DNA of 21,935 nucleotides. It comes from Clostridiales bacterium (GTDB lineage: Bacteria > Bacillota > Clostridia > Oscillospirales > Oscillospiraceae). A program made the translations under genes and the position numbers. The DNA lies in the NCBI GenBank assembly GCA_012728025.1, contig JAAYFX010000087.1:1-21935 (forward strand). The letters run 5' to 3'. Numbering within the stretch: position 1 is the stretch's first letter; each line of letters begins with the position of its first letter. The notes under the pieces were generated by a model. The model saw only the letters and a program-made list of their open reading frames with translations, had not been told where the DNA came from and made no database searches. Positions 1 through 8,309 of the stretch are shown one piece after another.

Positions 1-70
1 ATTTGCGTTACTGTGAAGCTGCCCATAACAAGGGGCTGATTTTGCCCCATTTCCCTGAAAGGATGAATAA

Positions 71-1021
71 ATGAAAAAAGATAAAAGTTCGGAGGAAGCC
101 TTTTGCACCACCATTGGGGGGCAGGCTCTTATAGAAGGCATACTTATGCGGGGGCCTGAAAAGCAGGCAACTGTTATAAGGACAAAGGACGGCCTTGTTA
201 CAAAGCTTGAAACACCGAAGTTTCTTCGGGAGAGGTATAAGTTTTTTAACCTGCCTATAATACGGGGCGGGGTAACTTTTGTGGAGTCTATGGTTTATGG
301 GGTTAAGGCTCTTAGCTATTCCGCAGAGCTTATGCCTGAGGAGGAGCAGGAAAAGCCCAGTAAGTTGGATGTTTGGATTGAAAAAAAGTTTGGTACGGAA
401 AAGGCTCAGAAGTTTATTATAGGTCTTGCGGTTTTTCTTGGCATCTGCCTTTCTGTGGGGCTTTTTATTCTGCTTCCAACCTTGCTTGCAGGACTTGTTC
501 GCCATGTCTCCGATTCTACTGTTGTTTATAACATAGCCGAAGGCGCTTTTCGTATTGTTATCTTCCTTTTATATATGCTTTTCTGCACTAAAATGCAGGA
601 TTTAAAGCGGGTTTTTCAATATCATGGGGCGGAGCATAAGGCCATCGCCTGTTATGAAAGGCGCCTGCCCCTGACTGTTCCGAATGTTCGGGAACAAAGC
701 AGGTTTCATCCCAGATGCGGAACCAGCTTCCTTTTTGTGGTGATGTTTATTAGCATCCTTGTGTTTTCTCTTGTTGGCTGGAGCAATGTTTGGATAAGAA
801 TGGGAGCAAGGCTTTTGCTTTTGCCTGTTGTGGTGGGCATTTCTTATGAAATACAACGCTGGTCGGGCAGGCACGACAACTGGCTTTCCAGAGGTATATC
901 CGCACCGGGGAAGGCCCTTCAAAGGCTTACAACAGCAGAGCCGGACGACTCCATGCTGGAAGTCGCCATAGAATCGCTTAACCTTGTCATCCCTGATAAG
1001 CCGGGGGTGGATATTTGGTGA
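71..1021 (+). CDS. DUF1385 (YqhQ-like) membrane protein
   Basis: A 316-residue polytopic membrane protein of the DUF1385/YqhQ family, whose biochemical role is not established. Family hallmarks visible are the N-terminal GGQALIEGILMRGP (residues 16-29), the central YHGAEHK (184-190) and HPRCGTSF (213-220). The conserved His, Glu and Cys residues suggest metal binding, which is inference. Hydrophobic segments lie near residues 115-143, 156-173, 219-236 and 243-258. The ATG at 71 follows GAAAGGA with about 8 bases of spacing. It lies 30 bp upstream of prmC on the same strand and is probably co-transcribed with it. In many Clostridia this family sits beside prmC and prfA; prfA is not seen here between them. 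Confidence 0.9.
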   Translation: MKKDKSSEEAFCTTIGGQALIEGILMRGPEKQATVIRTKDGLVTKLETPKFLRERYKFFNLPIIRGGVTFVESMVYGVKALSYSAELMPEEEQEKPSKLDVWIEKKFGTEKAQKFIIGLAVFLGICLSVGLFILLPTLLAGLVRHVSDSTVVYNIAEGAFRIVIFLLYMLFCTKMQDLKRVFQYHGAEHKAIACYERRLPLTVPNVREQSRFHPRCGTSFLFVVMFISILVFSLVGWSNVWIRMGARLLLLPVVVGISYEIQRWSGRHDNWLSRGISAPGKALQRLTTAEPDDSMLEVAIESLNLVIPDKPGVDIW

Positions 1022-1051
1022 GCGGCAATACCGAAAGGACAAATTCACGCA

Positions 1052-1909
1052 ATGCCAAAAACATATAATGAAATTTATATAGATTCCAGAAAAAAGCTTA
1101 AGGAGATGAATGTTCCGGCTTATGGACTTGAAGCAAGGTTTATTGTCGCAAACGCCGCCGGAAAAACCATGGACGCTTTTCTTCGGGATTTGAGACTTTA
1201 TGCCTCGAAAGAGGTGGAAGAAAAGGCCGAGGAAATGATTTCCCGCAGGCAGGACGGTGAGCCTGTGGCCTATATAACAGGGGAATGGGAATTTTATGGT
1301 TTGCCCATGGCTGTTACAAGAGATGTTTTGATACCCAGAACTGACACAGAGGTTTTGGTTGACACAGCTTTGGAGTATTTGAAAAACAAGAAGATGGATG
1401 CGAGGGTCTTAGACCTTTGTACAGGCAGCGGATGTGTGGGCTGCGCCATCGCTAAAAAGCTTTCGGGAAGCCGTGTGACTCTTATTGATAACAGCATGAA
1501 AGCCTTGGCTGTGGCAAAGCAGAATGTATGGAAAAACAAGCTCAACCCCAGAGTAAGCTGTATTTTGGCTGATGCCCTTTTGCCGCCGCCTATGATGCTT
1601 GGAAGCTTTGACCTTTTGGTGTGTAACCCCCCTTATATACCTACGGAGGACATAGCGGGGCTTGATGATTCCGTAAGGGTTTTTGAGCCTGTTTACGCCT
1701 TGGACGGGGGAGTGGATGGTATGGATTTTTACAGGGCCATACTTGCAAAGTGGAAAAATGCTGTCCGCACCGGCGGTATGATGATGTTTGAAGTCGGTAT
1801 CGGGCAGGCCGAAGATTTGGCCTTGCTTATGCGGGCTTCGGGGCTTTCCAATGTGGGTTTTGTTAAGGATACGCTGGACATTGACCGTGTTGTTTTCGGC
1901 AGCGTTTAA
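1052..1909 (+). CDS. prmC: Peptide chain release factor N5-glutamine methyltransferase
   Basis: PrmC (HemK) uses S-adenosylmethionine to methylate the glutamine of the GGQ motif in release factors, which raises termination efficiency in the cytoplasm. The 285 residues are close to the usual length. Residues about 1-75 form the N-terminal helical domain. The PVAYITGEWEFYG stretch (71-83) and IPRTDTE (94-100) are family signatures. The SAM-binding loop is DLCTGSG (121-127), and the catalytic NPPY is at 192-195. The ATG at 1052 is preceded by AAAGGA. It lies between the DUF1385 gene and recA (53 bp gap) in one apparent transcription unit. Confidence 0.96.
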   Translation: MPKTYNEIYIDSRKKLKEMNVPAYGLEARFIVANAAGKTMDAFLRDLRLYASKEVEEKAEEMISRRQDGEPVAYITGEWEFYGLPMAVTRDVLIPRTDTEVLVDTALEYLKNKKMDARVLDLCTGSGCVGCAIAKKLSGSRVTLIDNSMKALAVAKQNVWKNKLNPRVSCILADALLPPPMMLGSFDLLVCNPPYIPTEDIAGLDDSVRVFEPVYALDGGVDGMDFYRAILAKWKNAVRTGGMMMFEVGIGQAEDLALLMRASGLSNVGFVKDTLDIDRVVFGSV

Positions 1910-1962
1910 GATGGTGAAGGTTTTAAGTTTTTACGGTGAAAACTTTAGTATGAGGTGAAAAA

Positions 1963-3060
1963 GTGGCTGAAAAGAAGAAGGTTCCAATAACCTTGGTCGG
2001 TCAGGCCGAGGATAAAAAGAAGGCGCTGGAAACAGCCCTTGCACAGATTGAAAAAAACTATGGTAAGGGCGCTATTATGCGTTTGGGGGACGATATTCCC
2101 ATAAATGTTGAGGCCATATCCACAGGCTCTTTGTCTTTGGACATGGCCTTGGGCATAGGTGGTGTTCCGAGGGGGCGTATTGTTGAAATTTTTGGGCCTG
2201 AATCCTCGGGTAAAACCACCCTTGCCCTGCATATTATAGCCAGTGCTCAAAAAAGCGGCGGAGAGGTTGCTTTTATTGACGTTGAGCATGCTCTGGAGCC
2301 GGCCTATGCTAAGGCTTTGGGGGTTAATATTGATGAGCTTTTGATTTCTCAGCCGGACACCGGTGAGCAGGCTCTTGAGATAACCGAGGCTCTTGTGCGC
2401 TCGGGGGCGCTGGACGTTGTTGTGGTTGACAGTGTGGCGGCCCTGCTTCCCCGCAGTGAGCTTGAAGGAAGTATGGGAGACTCCAGCGTTGGTGTTGTGG
2501 CAAGGCTTATGTCTCAGGCTTTGAGAAAGCTTGCGGGAATTATTTCAAAAACCAGCACCATTGTTATTTTTATTAACCAGCTTCGTGAAAAAATCGGGGT
2601 TATGTACGGCAGCCCAGAGACAACACCCGGCGGACGGGCACTGAAGTATTTTTCCAGTGTGCGCATGGATGTTAGAAGGGTTGAGACTCTTAAAAGCGGC
2701 ACCGAGATGTATGGAAACCGAACCAAGGTGAAGGTTATTAAAAACAAGGTTGCGCCACCCTTTAAGGAGGCGGAATTTGATATTATTTATGGAGAGGGCA
2801 TATCGAAGGTAGGTGAAATATTCGATATGGGCGTGAAGCTGGAGATTATAGACAAGGCCGGCTCATGGTTTACCGTTGGGGAAACTAGGCTTCAGGGTAA
2901 GGATGCTGTGTGTAGATTTCTTAAGGAAAACCCCGAGCTTGCCAAAGAGATTGAGGATAAAATACTTGAAAACGCACCAATACTTGCGGCCATGCCAAAG
3001 ACTCCGAAGAAGTCTGCGGGGAAGGCTGTTGATGTTTCGGCTGATGATTTTGAAGGCTGA
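1963..3060 (+). CDS. recA: Recombinase RecA
   Basis: RecA forms filaments on single-stranded DNA, drives strand exchange and triggers the SOS response. The protein has 365 residues, with Walker A GPESSGKT (78-85), the Walker B strand ending VVVVDS (around 152-157), the L1 loop EGSMGDSS (168-175), and the L2 region after FINQLREKIGVMYGSPETTPGG. The acidic C-terminal tail (VSADDFEG) is typical. The GTG start at 1963 follows GAGGTGA closely; no better ATG is in frame. One oddity is that the His normally following MGDS in L1 (E. coli H163) is Ser175 here. No LexA-type GAAC-N4-GTTC box is visible in the 53 bp upstream, so expression may come from the upstream operon promoter. Confidence 0.99.
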   Translation: MAEKKKVPITLVGQAEDKKKALETALAQIEKNYGKGAIMRLGDDIPINVEAISTGSLSLDMALGIGGVPRGRIVEIFGPESSGKTTLALHIIASAQKSGGEVAFIDVEHALEPAYAKALGVNIDELLISQPDTGEQALEITEALVRSGALDVVVVDSVAALLPRSELEGSMGDSSVGVVARLMSQALRKLAGIISKTSTIVIFINQLREKIGVMYGSPETTPGGRALKYFSSVRMDVRRVETLKSGTEMYGNRTKVKVIKNKVAPPFKEAEFDIIYGEGISKVGEIFDMGVKLEIIDKAGSWFTVGETRLQGKDAVCRFLKENPELAKEIEDKILENAPILAAMPKTPKKSAGKAVDVSADDFEG

Positions 3061-3099
3061 GGGATTTAAGCGGTTTGATAGGCAAGGTTTGGGAGTATC

Positions 3100-3738
3100 A
3101 TGATTGTTACAGAGCTTAAAGAAATAAGCGCCGGCCGGTTTTTGGTTTCATTTTCCGATGACAGTGAAATAAAGCTGGGCTTAGACCTTGTTACGGACTT
3201 TTCCCTTTATTCCGGCAAGGAGCTGTCTGATGAGGAGAAGCAAGAGCTTTTATCCGCTGCTGGGCTGTTTGCCTGTAAGGAGCGGGCTTTGCGGATGATT
3301 GGGGCAAGGCCCCTGTCTTGTGGGGAGCTTTATGATAAGCTTGTTCAAAAGGGGGAAACCCCTGAAAACGCTGAGGAATGTATTCATTGGCTTACAAGCA
3401 TCCACTATCTTGATGACGAAAATTATGCCTGCATGGTTGTGCGGCATTATGCGGCCAAAGGCTATGGGGTATACAGGATTAAAAACGAGCTTTACAGAAG
3501 AAAGGTTCCAAAGGAGCTTTGGGACGAGGCTCTTTTGGAAATGCCGGAAACAGATGATACGGTTTATAATCTTTTGTGCCGCAGGCTGAAAAGTGAAGCC
3601 CCCGACAGGGCGGAAATGAAAAGAGCCACCGATGCTCTTTACCGCAGGGGGTTTTCTTGGGATGAGATTAAGGCGGCGGTTTCCCGATTTCACGAGGAAA
3701 ACCTTGCAAACGGGAACGGGGACTTTGATAGTTTTTAG
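3100..3738 (+). CDS. recX: Regulatory protein RecX
   Basis: RecX modulates RecA by binding or capping the filament and inhibiting its ATPase or coprotease activities. The 212 residues show the three-helix repeat structure of the family: ALRMIGARPLSCGELYDKL (about 64-82), then LTSIHYLDDENYA, then YGVYRIKNELYRRKVP, and a last repeat with ALYRRGFSWDEIKAAV. The N-terminal 50 residues form the extension common in Firmicutes RecX. The ATG at 3100 follows GGGAG (3091-3095). It starts 39 bp after recA, the classical recA-recX arrangement. Confidence 0.93.
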   Translation: MIVTELKEISAGRFLVSFSDDSEIKLGLDLVTDFSLYSGKELSDEEKQELLSAAGLFACKERALRMIGARPLSCGELYDKLVQKGETPENAEECIHWLTSIHYLDDENYACMVVRHYAAKGYGVYRIKNELYRRKVPKELWDEALLEMPETDDTVYNLLCRRLKSEAPDRAEMKRATDALYRRGFSWDEIKAAVSRFHEENLANGNGDFDSF

Positions 3739-3783
3739 GTAAAAGATTTTTAAAATTATTGCGCTGAAGGTGCGGGAGGTTTT

Positions 3784-5106
3784 ATGGCAGGATATAAGCT
3801 TGCGCTCATATCTTTGGGCTGCGCTAAAAATTTGGTGAACAGTGAGCAGATGCTATATCTTCTGAGTGAGGCGGGCATGGAAATTGTTCCCGAGCCAGAG
3901 GAGGCTCAATGTGTTGTTATTAATACCTGCGGTTTTATAGAATCTGCCAAGAGCGAGGCCATAGATGCCATTATCGCCATGGGTGAATTGAAGAAAAAAG
4001 GCAGGCTAAAGGCAATTGTTGTTACTGGCTGTTTGAGCCAGAGATACCGTGATGAGATATTAAAGGAGCTTCCGGAGATTGACGCTGTTTTGGGTACGGG
4101 TAGCTATGACGAGATAGTTACAGCGGTTAATGCCGCTATGGAGGGGAAAAGCCTTTCCCTTTTTGGGGATATAAATGCCGATATATCAGGGGCGGGGCGG
4201 ATTGTTTCCACAGGACCGGCCTGGGCATATTTGAGGATTGCCGAGGGATGCGATAACCGCTGTGCCTTTTGCGTTATACCGTCTATACGGGGGAAATACC
4301 GCAGCAGGACAATGGAGAATATTGTTGAAGAAGCTCTTGCCCTTTCTAAGACCGGAGTTCGGGAGCTTATTATTATTGCTCAGGATATAAGCCGCTATGG
4401 CAGGGATATTTACGGAAAACGTAAGCTTTCCGAGCTTTTAAGGCGGCTTTGCGCTATTGAAGGGATTTGCTGGATACGGCTGCACTATTTATATCCCGAC
4501 GAGATTGATGATGAGCTTATTGAGACTATTGCCAATGAGGAAAAGATACTTAAATATCTTGATATTCCCATCCAGCATATAAATGACAAGATACTAAAAC
4601 GTATGAACAGGCGGGGAGATTCCGCTGATATTCGCTTGCTTATTAAAAAGCTTCGTGAGAAAATACCCGAGCTTGTTTTGCGAACCAGTCTTATTGTGGG
4701 GCTTCCCAGTGAGGGGGAGGCGGAGTTTTCCGAGCTTTGCGATTTTTTGCGTGAGGCAAAATTTGAGCGGGCGGGAGTTTTTGCTTTTTCTCCCGAGGAG
4801 GGCACAAGGGCCGCAGAAATGGATGACCGCTGTGACGAGGATGAGGCAAATAGGCGGCAGGAGCTTGTTATGGATATACAGTCTAGGATAATGGAGGACT
4901 GGGGCGAAACCATGGTGGGTAAAACCATTCAGGTTTTGTGTGAGGGCTATGATTATGAAAGCGGCCTTCAGTTTGGAAGGAGCTGGGCAGATTCGCCGGA
5001 TATTGACGGGATTGTGTTTTTCTCCGGTCAATGTGCTTCGGGGGACTTTGCCAAAGTCTGCATCGATGAGGTTTCCGGTGCCGAATGGTACGGCAGGCAG
5101 GTTTGA
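3784..5106 (+). CDS. rimO: Ribosomal protein uS12 methylthiotransferase RimO
   Basis: RimO is a radical-SAM enzyme that adds a methylthio group to the conserved aspartate of ribosomal protein uS12. Its 440 residues match the usual length. The N-terminal MTTase domain supplies Cys13 (in SLGCAKNLVNSE), Cys49 (NTCGF) and Cys83 (TGCLSQRY) for one Fe-S cluster. The radical-SAM cluster cysteines are C156, C160 and C163 in EGCDNRCAFC. A TRAM domain occupies the last 60 or so residues. SLGCAKNLVNSE is characteristic of RimO rather than MiaB. GGGAGG (3774-3779) precedes the ATG at 3784. It lies 45 bp after recX and upstream of pgsA. Confidence 0.97.
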   Translation: MAGYKLALISLGCAKNLVNSEQMLYLLSEAGMEIVPEPEEAQCVVINTCGFIESAKSEAIDAIIAMGELKKKGRLKAIVVTGCLSQRYRDEILKELPEIDAVLGTGSYDEIVTAVNAAMEGKSLSLFGDINADISGAGRIVSTGPAWAYLRIAEGCDNRCAFCVIPSIRGKYRSRTMENIVEEALALSKTGVRELIIIAQDISRYGRDIYGKRKLSELLRRLCAIEGICWIRLHYLYPDEIDDELIETIANEEKILKYLDIPIQHINDKILKRMNRRGDSADIRLLIKKLREKIPELVLRTSLIVGLPSEGEAEFSELCDFLREAKFERAGVFAFSPEEGTRAAEMDDRCDEDEANRRQELVMDIQSRIMEDWGETMVGKTIQVLCEGYDYESGLQFGRSWADSPDIDGIVFFSGQCASGDFAKVCIDEVSGAEWYGRQV

Positions 5107-5165
5107 GGAAAGCTTGGACTAAAGACCTTTTATATATCAAACACGTTTTTGAAAGGACTGCTATT

Positions 5166-5711
5166 ATGACTACTGCCAGCAAGATTACTATGTTGAGAAT
5201 TGCGATGATTCCATTTTTCATGGCGGCGGCTCTTATGGATTTTAAAGGGCATAATTATGTTGCCTTGGCCATATTTGCCATTGCCGCCTTAACGGACAGC
5301 CTTGACGGATATGTTGCAAGGCATTATAATCAAATTTCTGACTTTGGTAAATTTGCCGACCCTTTGGCGGACAAGCTTCTTGTTACGGCGGCTCTTCTGA
5401 TTTTTGTTGAAAATAGGCAAATGTCTAGCTGGGCCTGCATGCTTGTTATCACTCGTGAATTTGCCGTTACCGGTTTGCGCCTTGTGGCTATGGAAAATGG
5501 AACGGTTATTGCCGCTGGAATATCGGGGAAAATAAAAACTGCATCTTCACTGGTGTGTATATGCCTGATGTTTTTGCCTATACAGGCTTATGCCATTTTT
5601 TCGTGGCTGACTGTTAACAGCCTTTGTGTGTTTATAATCGTTGTGACAACCCTGTATTCGGGCATTGAATATTTTGTTGATAACAGGGCTGCTCTTGACC
5701 TTTCACGCTAG
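5166..5711 (+). CDS. pgsA: CDP-diacylglycerol--glycerol-3-phosphate 3-phosphatidyltransferase
   Basis: PgsA makes phosphatidylglycerol phosphate from CDP-diacylglycerol and glycerol-3-phosphate, the committed step to phosphatidylglycerol and cardiolipin, in the membrane. The 181 residues carry a perfect CDP-alcohol phosphotransferase signature D-x2-DG-x2-AR-x8-G-x3-D-x3-D at residues 44-69 and several hydrophobic helices. The reading frame is open from 5085 inside rimO. The ATG at 5166 is chosen because AAAGGA (5151-5156) precedes it and MTTASKITMLRI matches the normal N-terminus. It is the last gene before the cysteine operon, and no terminator is evident between it and the next promoter. 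Confidence 0.95.
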   Translation: MTTASKITMLRIAMIPFFMAAALMDFKGHNYVALAIFAIAALTDSLDGYVARHYNQISDFGKFADPLADKLLVTAALLIFVENRQMSSWACMLVITREFAVTGLRLVAMENGTVIAAGISGKIKTASSLVCICLMFLPIQAYAIFSWLTVNSLCVFIIVVTTLYSGIEYFVDNRAALDLSR

Positions 5712-5734
5712 GGTTTTTTGCAAAAAGGTTTTGT

Positions 5735-5766
5735 TTGACACCGCTTTTTATTCATGTTAATATAAT
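5735..5766 (+). promoter_or_regulatory. Candidate sigma-A promoter of the cysE-cysS operon
   Basis: A perfect -35 box TTGACA lies at 5735-5740. The best-spaced -10 is TAATAT at 5758-5763 (17 bp spacer). A perfect TATAAT at 5761-5766 overlaps it but with a 20 bp spacer. Either places the transcript start around 5770-5775, just ahead of the T-box leader. It begins 24 bp after the pgsA stop. Confidence 0.65.
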
Positions 5767-5771
5767 AAGTA

Positions 5772-6079
5772 TATATGTGTGTTTTAGTGGTTAAGTCTTT
5801 TTTTGGAAGCTCTGATTTGGAGCTGTTATAATCTGAATATCGAAGGACTGTGAAAGGGAAAAACAGGATGTGACCTGTGTTACAGAGATTGCCGCCATGG
5901 GCTGAAAGCGGCATTGACACCAAGGTATCCTGAATGCGCTCTGGAGTTCTGAAGGGAGGAAATGCCCTTCCGTTTGGCTGCGTTAAGGCCGAGCCGGTTT
6001 TTGCCGGTGAGTGATAAATGAGAGTGGAACCGCGACTTTTTTCGCCTCTCACGGTTGTTTTTGCCGTGGGAGGCTTTTT
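5772..6079 (+). promoter_or_regulatory. T-box leader, tRNA-Cys specific
   Basis: This leader senses uncharged tRNA and controls cysE-cysS by transcription antitermination. The T-box sequence AGAGTGGAACCGCG is at 6021-6034. Stem I is recognisable by an AGAGA bulge (5884-5888), a distal stem GCCGC/GCGGC (5891-5895 with 5908-5912) and flanking GTGT/ACAC and AGGAT/ATCCT helices. The specifier loop strand GAATGCG places the specifier codon TGC (Cys) at 5935-5937. The antiterminator can form from GAGAG (6020-6024) with CTCTC (6046-6050) and GCGA (6032-6035) with TCGC (6042-6045), leaving TGGAACC bulged. This excludes the terminator hairpin. The Cys specifier agrees with both downstream genes. The 5' boundary is estimated from the promoter. 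Confidence 0.92.
6044..6079 (+). terminator. T-box-controlled terminator hairpin
   Basis: GCCTCTCACGG (6044-6054) pairs with CCGTGGGAGGC (6064-6074) with one G-T wobble and a 9-base loop, followed by five T residues. Its left arm overlaps the antiterminator partner CTCTC, so the two structures are mutually exclusive. It ends 20 bp before the cysE start. Confidence 0.92.
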
Positions 6080-6099
6080 GTGTTTATGGAGGTGTTTTT

Positions 6100-6735
6100 A
6101 TGTTTAAAGATTTAAGAGAGACCATTGATGCTTATAAGGCGAGGGACCCTGCCGCCCGCTCGGCCTTTGAGGTATTGACCTTGTATCCGGGGATTAAAGC
6201 AAGCATATCCCATAGGAGGGCAAACTGGTTTTACAGGCGGAATATGAAGTTTATGGCTCGCTGGATTTCCCAGCGCTCACGCAAGAAAACGGGGATTGAA
6301 ATACATCCGGCGGCAACCATAGGCAGGCGGCTTGTTATTGACCACGGCATGGGTGTGGTTATTGGAGAGACGGCGGAAATTGGCGATGATGTTTTGATTT
6401 ATCAGGGTGTGACCTTAGGTGGAACGGGTAAGGAGACAGGAAAAAGGCATCCTACCATTGGAAATAATGTGCTGATAGGAAGCGGAGCGAAGATACTTGG
6501 CCCCTTTAAGGTGGGAGATAATTGCAGAATTGCCTCCAATGCCGTTGTTTTAAAGGAGATTCCGCCAAATTGCACTGCTGTGGGAGTGCCTGCACGAATT
6601 GTTAAAATGGACGGGAAAAAGGTAGACTATGTCTGTGATGTTGACCAGATTAGCGTTACTGACCCTGTGGCAAATGAGCTTGTTTCTCTCCATGAGCAGA
6701 TTAGGGCGCTGCTTGATAAAAAAGGCGCTGATTAG
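6100..6735 (+). CDS. cysE: Serine O-acetyltransferase
   Basis: CysE transfers acetyl from acetyl-CoA to L-serine, giving O-acetylserine, the carbon skeleton for cysteine. The 211 residues show an N-terminal helical part followed by left-handed beta-helix hexapeptide repeats from about residue 68 (IHPAATIGRRLVIDHGMGVVIG). The catalytic region DHGMG (81-85) and the GVTLGGTGKETGKRHP loop (103-118) are intact. The C-terminal extension after GVPARIV (162-168) is long and variable. The frame is open from 6055, but that would start inside the terminator loop. The ATG at 6100 has GGAGGTG just upstream. It is the first gene after the Cys T-box and is co-transcribed with cysS. Confidence 0.95.
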   Translation: MFKDLRETIDAYKARDPAARSAFEVLTLYPGIKASISHRRANWFYRRNMKFMARWISQRSRKKTGIEIHPAATIGRRLVIDHGMGVVIGETAEIGDDVLIYQGVTLGGTGKETGKRHPTIGNNVLIGSGAKILGPFKVGDNCRIASNAVVLKEIPPNCTAVGVPARIVKMDGKKVDYVCDVDQISVTDPVANELVSLHEQIRALLDKKGAD

Positions 6736-6820
6736 CGAAATGTTTTTGCTTTGGCGTATCAAATATATTTTTATTCGGCCTTGAAACATTTACTAAGGTT
6801 TAATAGGAAGGATTTTTATA

Positions 6821-8227
6821 ATGCAATTTTTTAATTCTATGACAATGAAAAAAGAAAAGTTTGTCCCCATTGATGAGGGAAAAGTTAAAATGTATGCCTG
6901 CGGGCCTACGGTTTATAACTATATACACGTTGGAAACGCAAGGCCGATTATTATGTTTGATGTTCTGCGCAGGTATTTTGAATATCGGGGCTATGAGGTG
7001 AACTTTGTTCAGAACTTTACCGATGTGGACGACAAGATTATTAAACGGGCAAATGAGGAAAATGTTAGTCCCCAAGAGATTTCTGAAAAATTTATAGAAG
7101 AATATATTAAAGATACCGAAGCTCTTGGGGTTCGTCCTGCCACTATTCAGCCCAAGGCTACGGAGAATATTGCTGAAATTATAGAGCTTATTGAAACTCT
7201 TGTGGATAATGGCTCTGCCTATGTATCCGGCGGGGATGTTTATTTTCGTACTGAGAGCTTTCCCGACTATGGAAAGTTGTCTCATCAGCCCCTTGAGGAG
7301 CTTCAGGCAGGGGCGAGGGTTGATGTTTCTGAGCAGAAGGAAAACCCCATGGATTTTGCCCTTTGGAAGGCGGCAAAGGCCGGTGAGCCTTTTTGGCTCT
7401 CTCCTTGGGGAGAGGGCAGACCTGGTTGGCACATTGAATGCAGTGCCATGAGCAGGCGCTATTTGGGTGATACCATTGATATTCACTGCGGGGGGCAAGA
7501 CCTTGTTTTTCCCCATCATGAAAATGAAATTGCCCAGTCGGAGGCTGCCAGCGGCCAAAGGTTTGTTAACTACTGGCTGCACAACGGCTTTATTAGTGTT
7601 GATAATAAGAAAATGAGCAAGTCTCTTAATAACTTTTTTACCGTGCGTGAAGCGGCAAAGGTTTATGGTTATGACTCTATTCGTATGTTTATGCTCATGA
7701 GCCATTACCGCAGTCCCCTAAACTACTCGGGAGAAATTCTTGAGCAGGCGAAAAGCGCTCTTGAGCGTTTGAGCACCGCTAGAAACAACTTTTCCTTCTA
7801 TGCCGAAAATGGCGGGGAAGGGGAAATGAAGGAAAATGAAAGGGAGTTTGAGCAGGCCGCAATTCCTGAATACCGTAATAGGTTTTGCGATGTTATGGAT
7901 GATGATTTAAATACTGCCGATGCTGTTTCGGTGATTTTTGAGTTTGTCAGAGAGGCTAATGCTCTTGTAAGTCCCGCTTCTGACCCCACGAAAGCCATAG
8001 CAATAGCCTGTGGAAAGTTTTTTGATGAGCTGGCGGATGTTTTGGGGCTTCCTGTTTTGAAAGATGAAGAAGGGCCGGATGATGAGATTTTAGCCTTGGT
8101 TGAGGCTAGGCAAAAGGCCCGCAAGGAAAAGAATTTTGCCGAGGCTGACCGCATCCGAGATGAGCTTAAGGCTATGGGTGTAGAGCTTAAGGATACGCCG
8201 CAGGGTGTTAAGATTATAAAAAGTTAG
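6821..8227 (+). CDS. cysS: Cysteinyl-tRNA synthetase
   Basis: CysS is a class I synthetase that charges tRNA-Cys. The 468 residues are full length. The HIGH-type motif is HVGN (36-39), and the KMSKS motif is intact at 264-268. Zinc ligands typical of the family are Cys27 (YACGPTVY), the Cys of HIECSAMS, and the His and Cys residues around DIHCGGQDLVFPHHENE. The C-terminal half is the helical anticodon-binding domain, with a typical ARQKARKEKNFAEADRIRDEL stretch near the end. AGGAAGG (6805-6811) precedes the ATG. It is the second gene of the T-box operon (85 bp after cysE) and is closed by the terminator at 8269. Confidence 0.98.
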   Translation: MQFFNSMTMKKEKFVPIDEGKVKMYACGPTVYNYIHVGNARPIIMFDVLRRYFEYRGYEVNFVQNFTDVDDKIIKRANEENVSPQEISEKFIEEYIKDTEALGVRPATIQPKATENIAEIIELIETLVDNGSAYVSGGDVYFRTESFPDYGKLSHQPLEELQAGARVDVSEQKENPMDFALWKAAKAGEPFWLSPWGEGRPGWHIECSAMSRRYLGDTIDIHCGGQDLVFPHHENEIAQSEAASGQRFVNYWLHNGFISVDNKKMSKSLNNFFTVREAAKVYGYDSIRMFMLMSHYRSPLNYSGEILEQAKSALERLSTARNNFSFYAENGGEGEMKENEREFEQAAIPEYRNRFCDVMDDDLNTADAVSVIFEFVREANALVSPASDPTKAIAIACGKFFDELADVLGLPVLKDEEGPDDEILALVEARQKARKEKNFAEADRIRDELKAMGVELKDTPQGVKIIKS

Positions 8228-8268
8228 TTTGCCTTGAAATGATACTCATAAAACAAAAAGATATATTT

Positions 8269-8309
8269 ATCCCCGTTGGAGAAAAATTTTCTCCGACGGG
8301 GATTTTTTG
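8269..8309 (+). terminator. Strong bidirectional terminator after cysS
   Basis: A long stem is formed by positions 8269-8286 and 8287-8303 (core CCCCGTTGGAG with CTCCGACGGGG), with one G-T wobble and a short A/T apex, followed by TTTTTGT. Flanking A-rich sequence on the left makes it usable from either strand. It marks the end of the housekeeping block. Confidence 0.9.

Noticed and set aside
32..48. Small hairpin GGGGC/GCCCC before the first gene
   Set aside because: A 5-bp stem without a T-run, too weak to call a terminator or riboswitch, and the upstream gene is outside the window.
677..695. Inverted repeat GTTCC-N9-GGAAC resembling an SOS-type operator
   Set aside because: It is inside the coding part of the DUF1385 gene, the spacing differs from known LexA boxes, and the codons explain it.
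1910..1962. Search for a LexA box ahead of recA
   Set aside because: No GAAC-N4-GTTC-like sequence is present; I do not claim SOS control from the sequence.
6800..7705. Long minus-strand open frame opposite cysS
   Set aside because: It is the antisense shadow of a highly conserved gene and has no ribosome binding site or recognisable domain.
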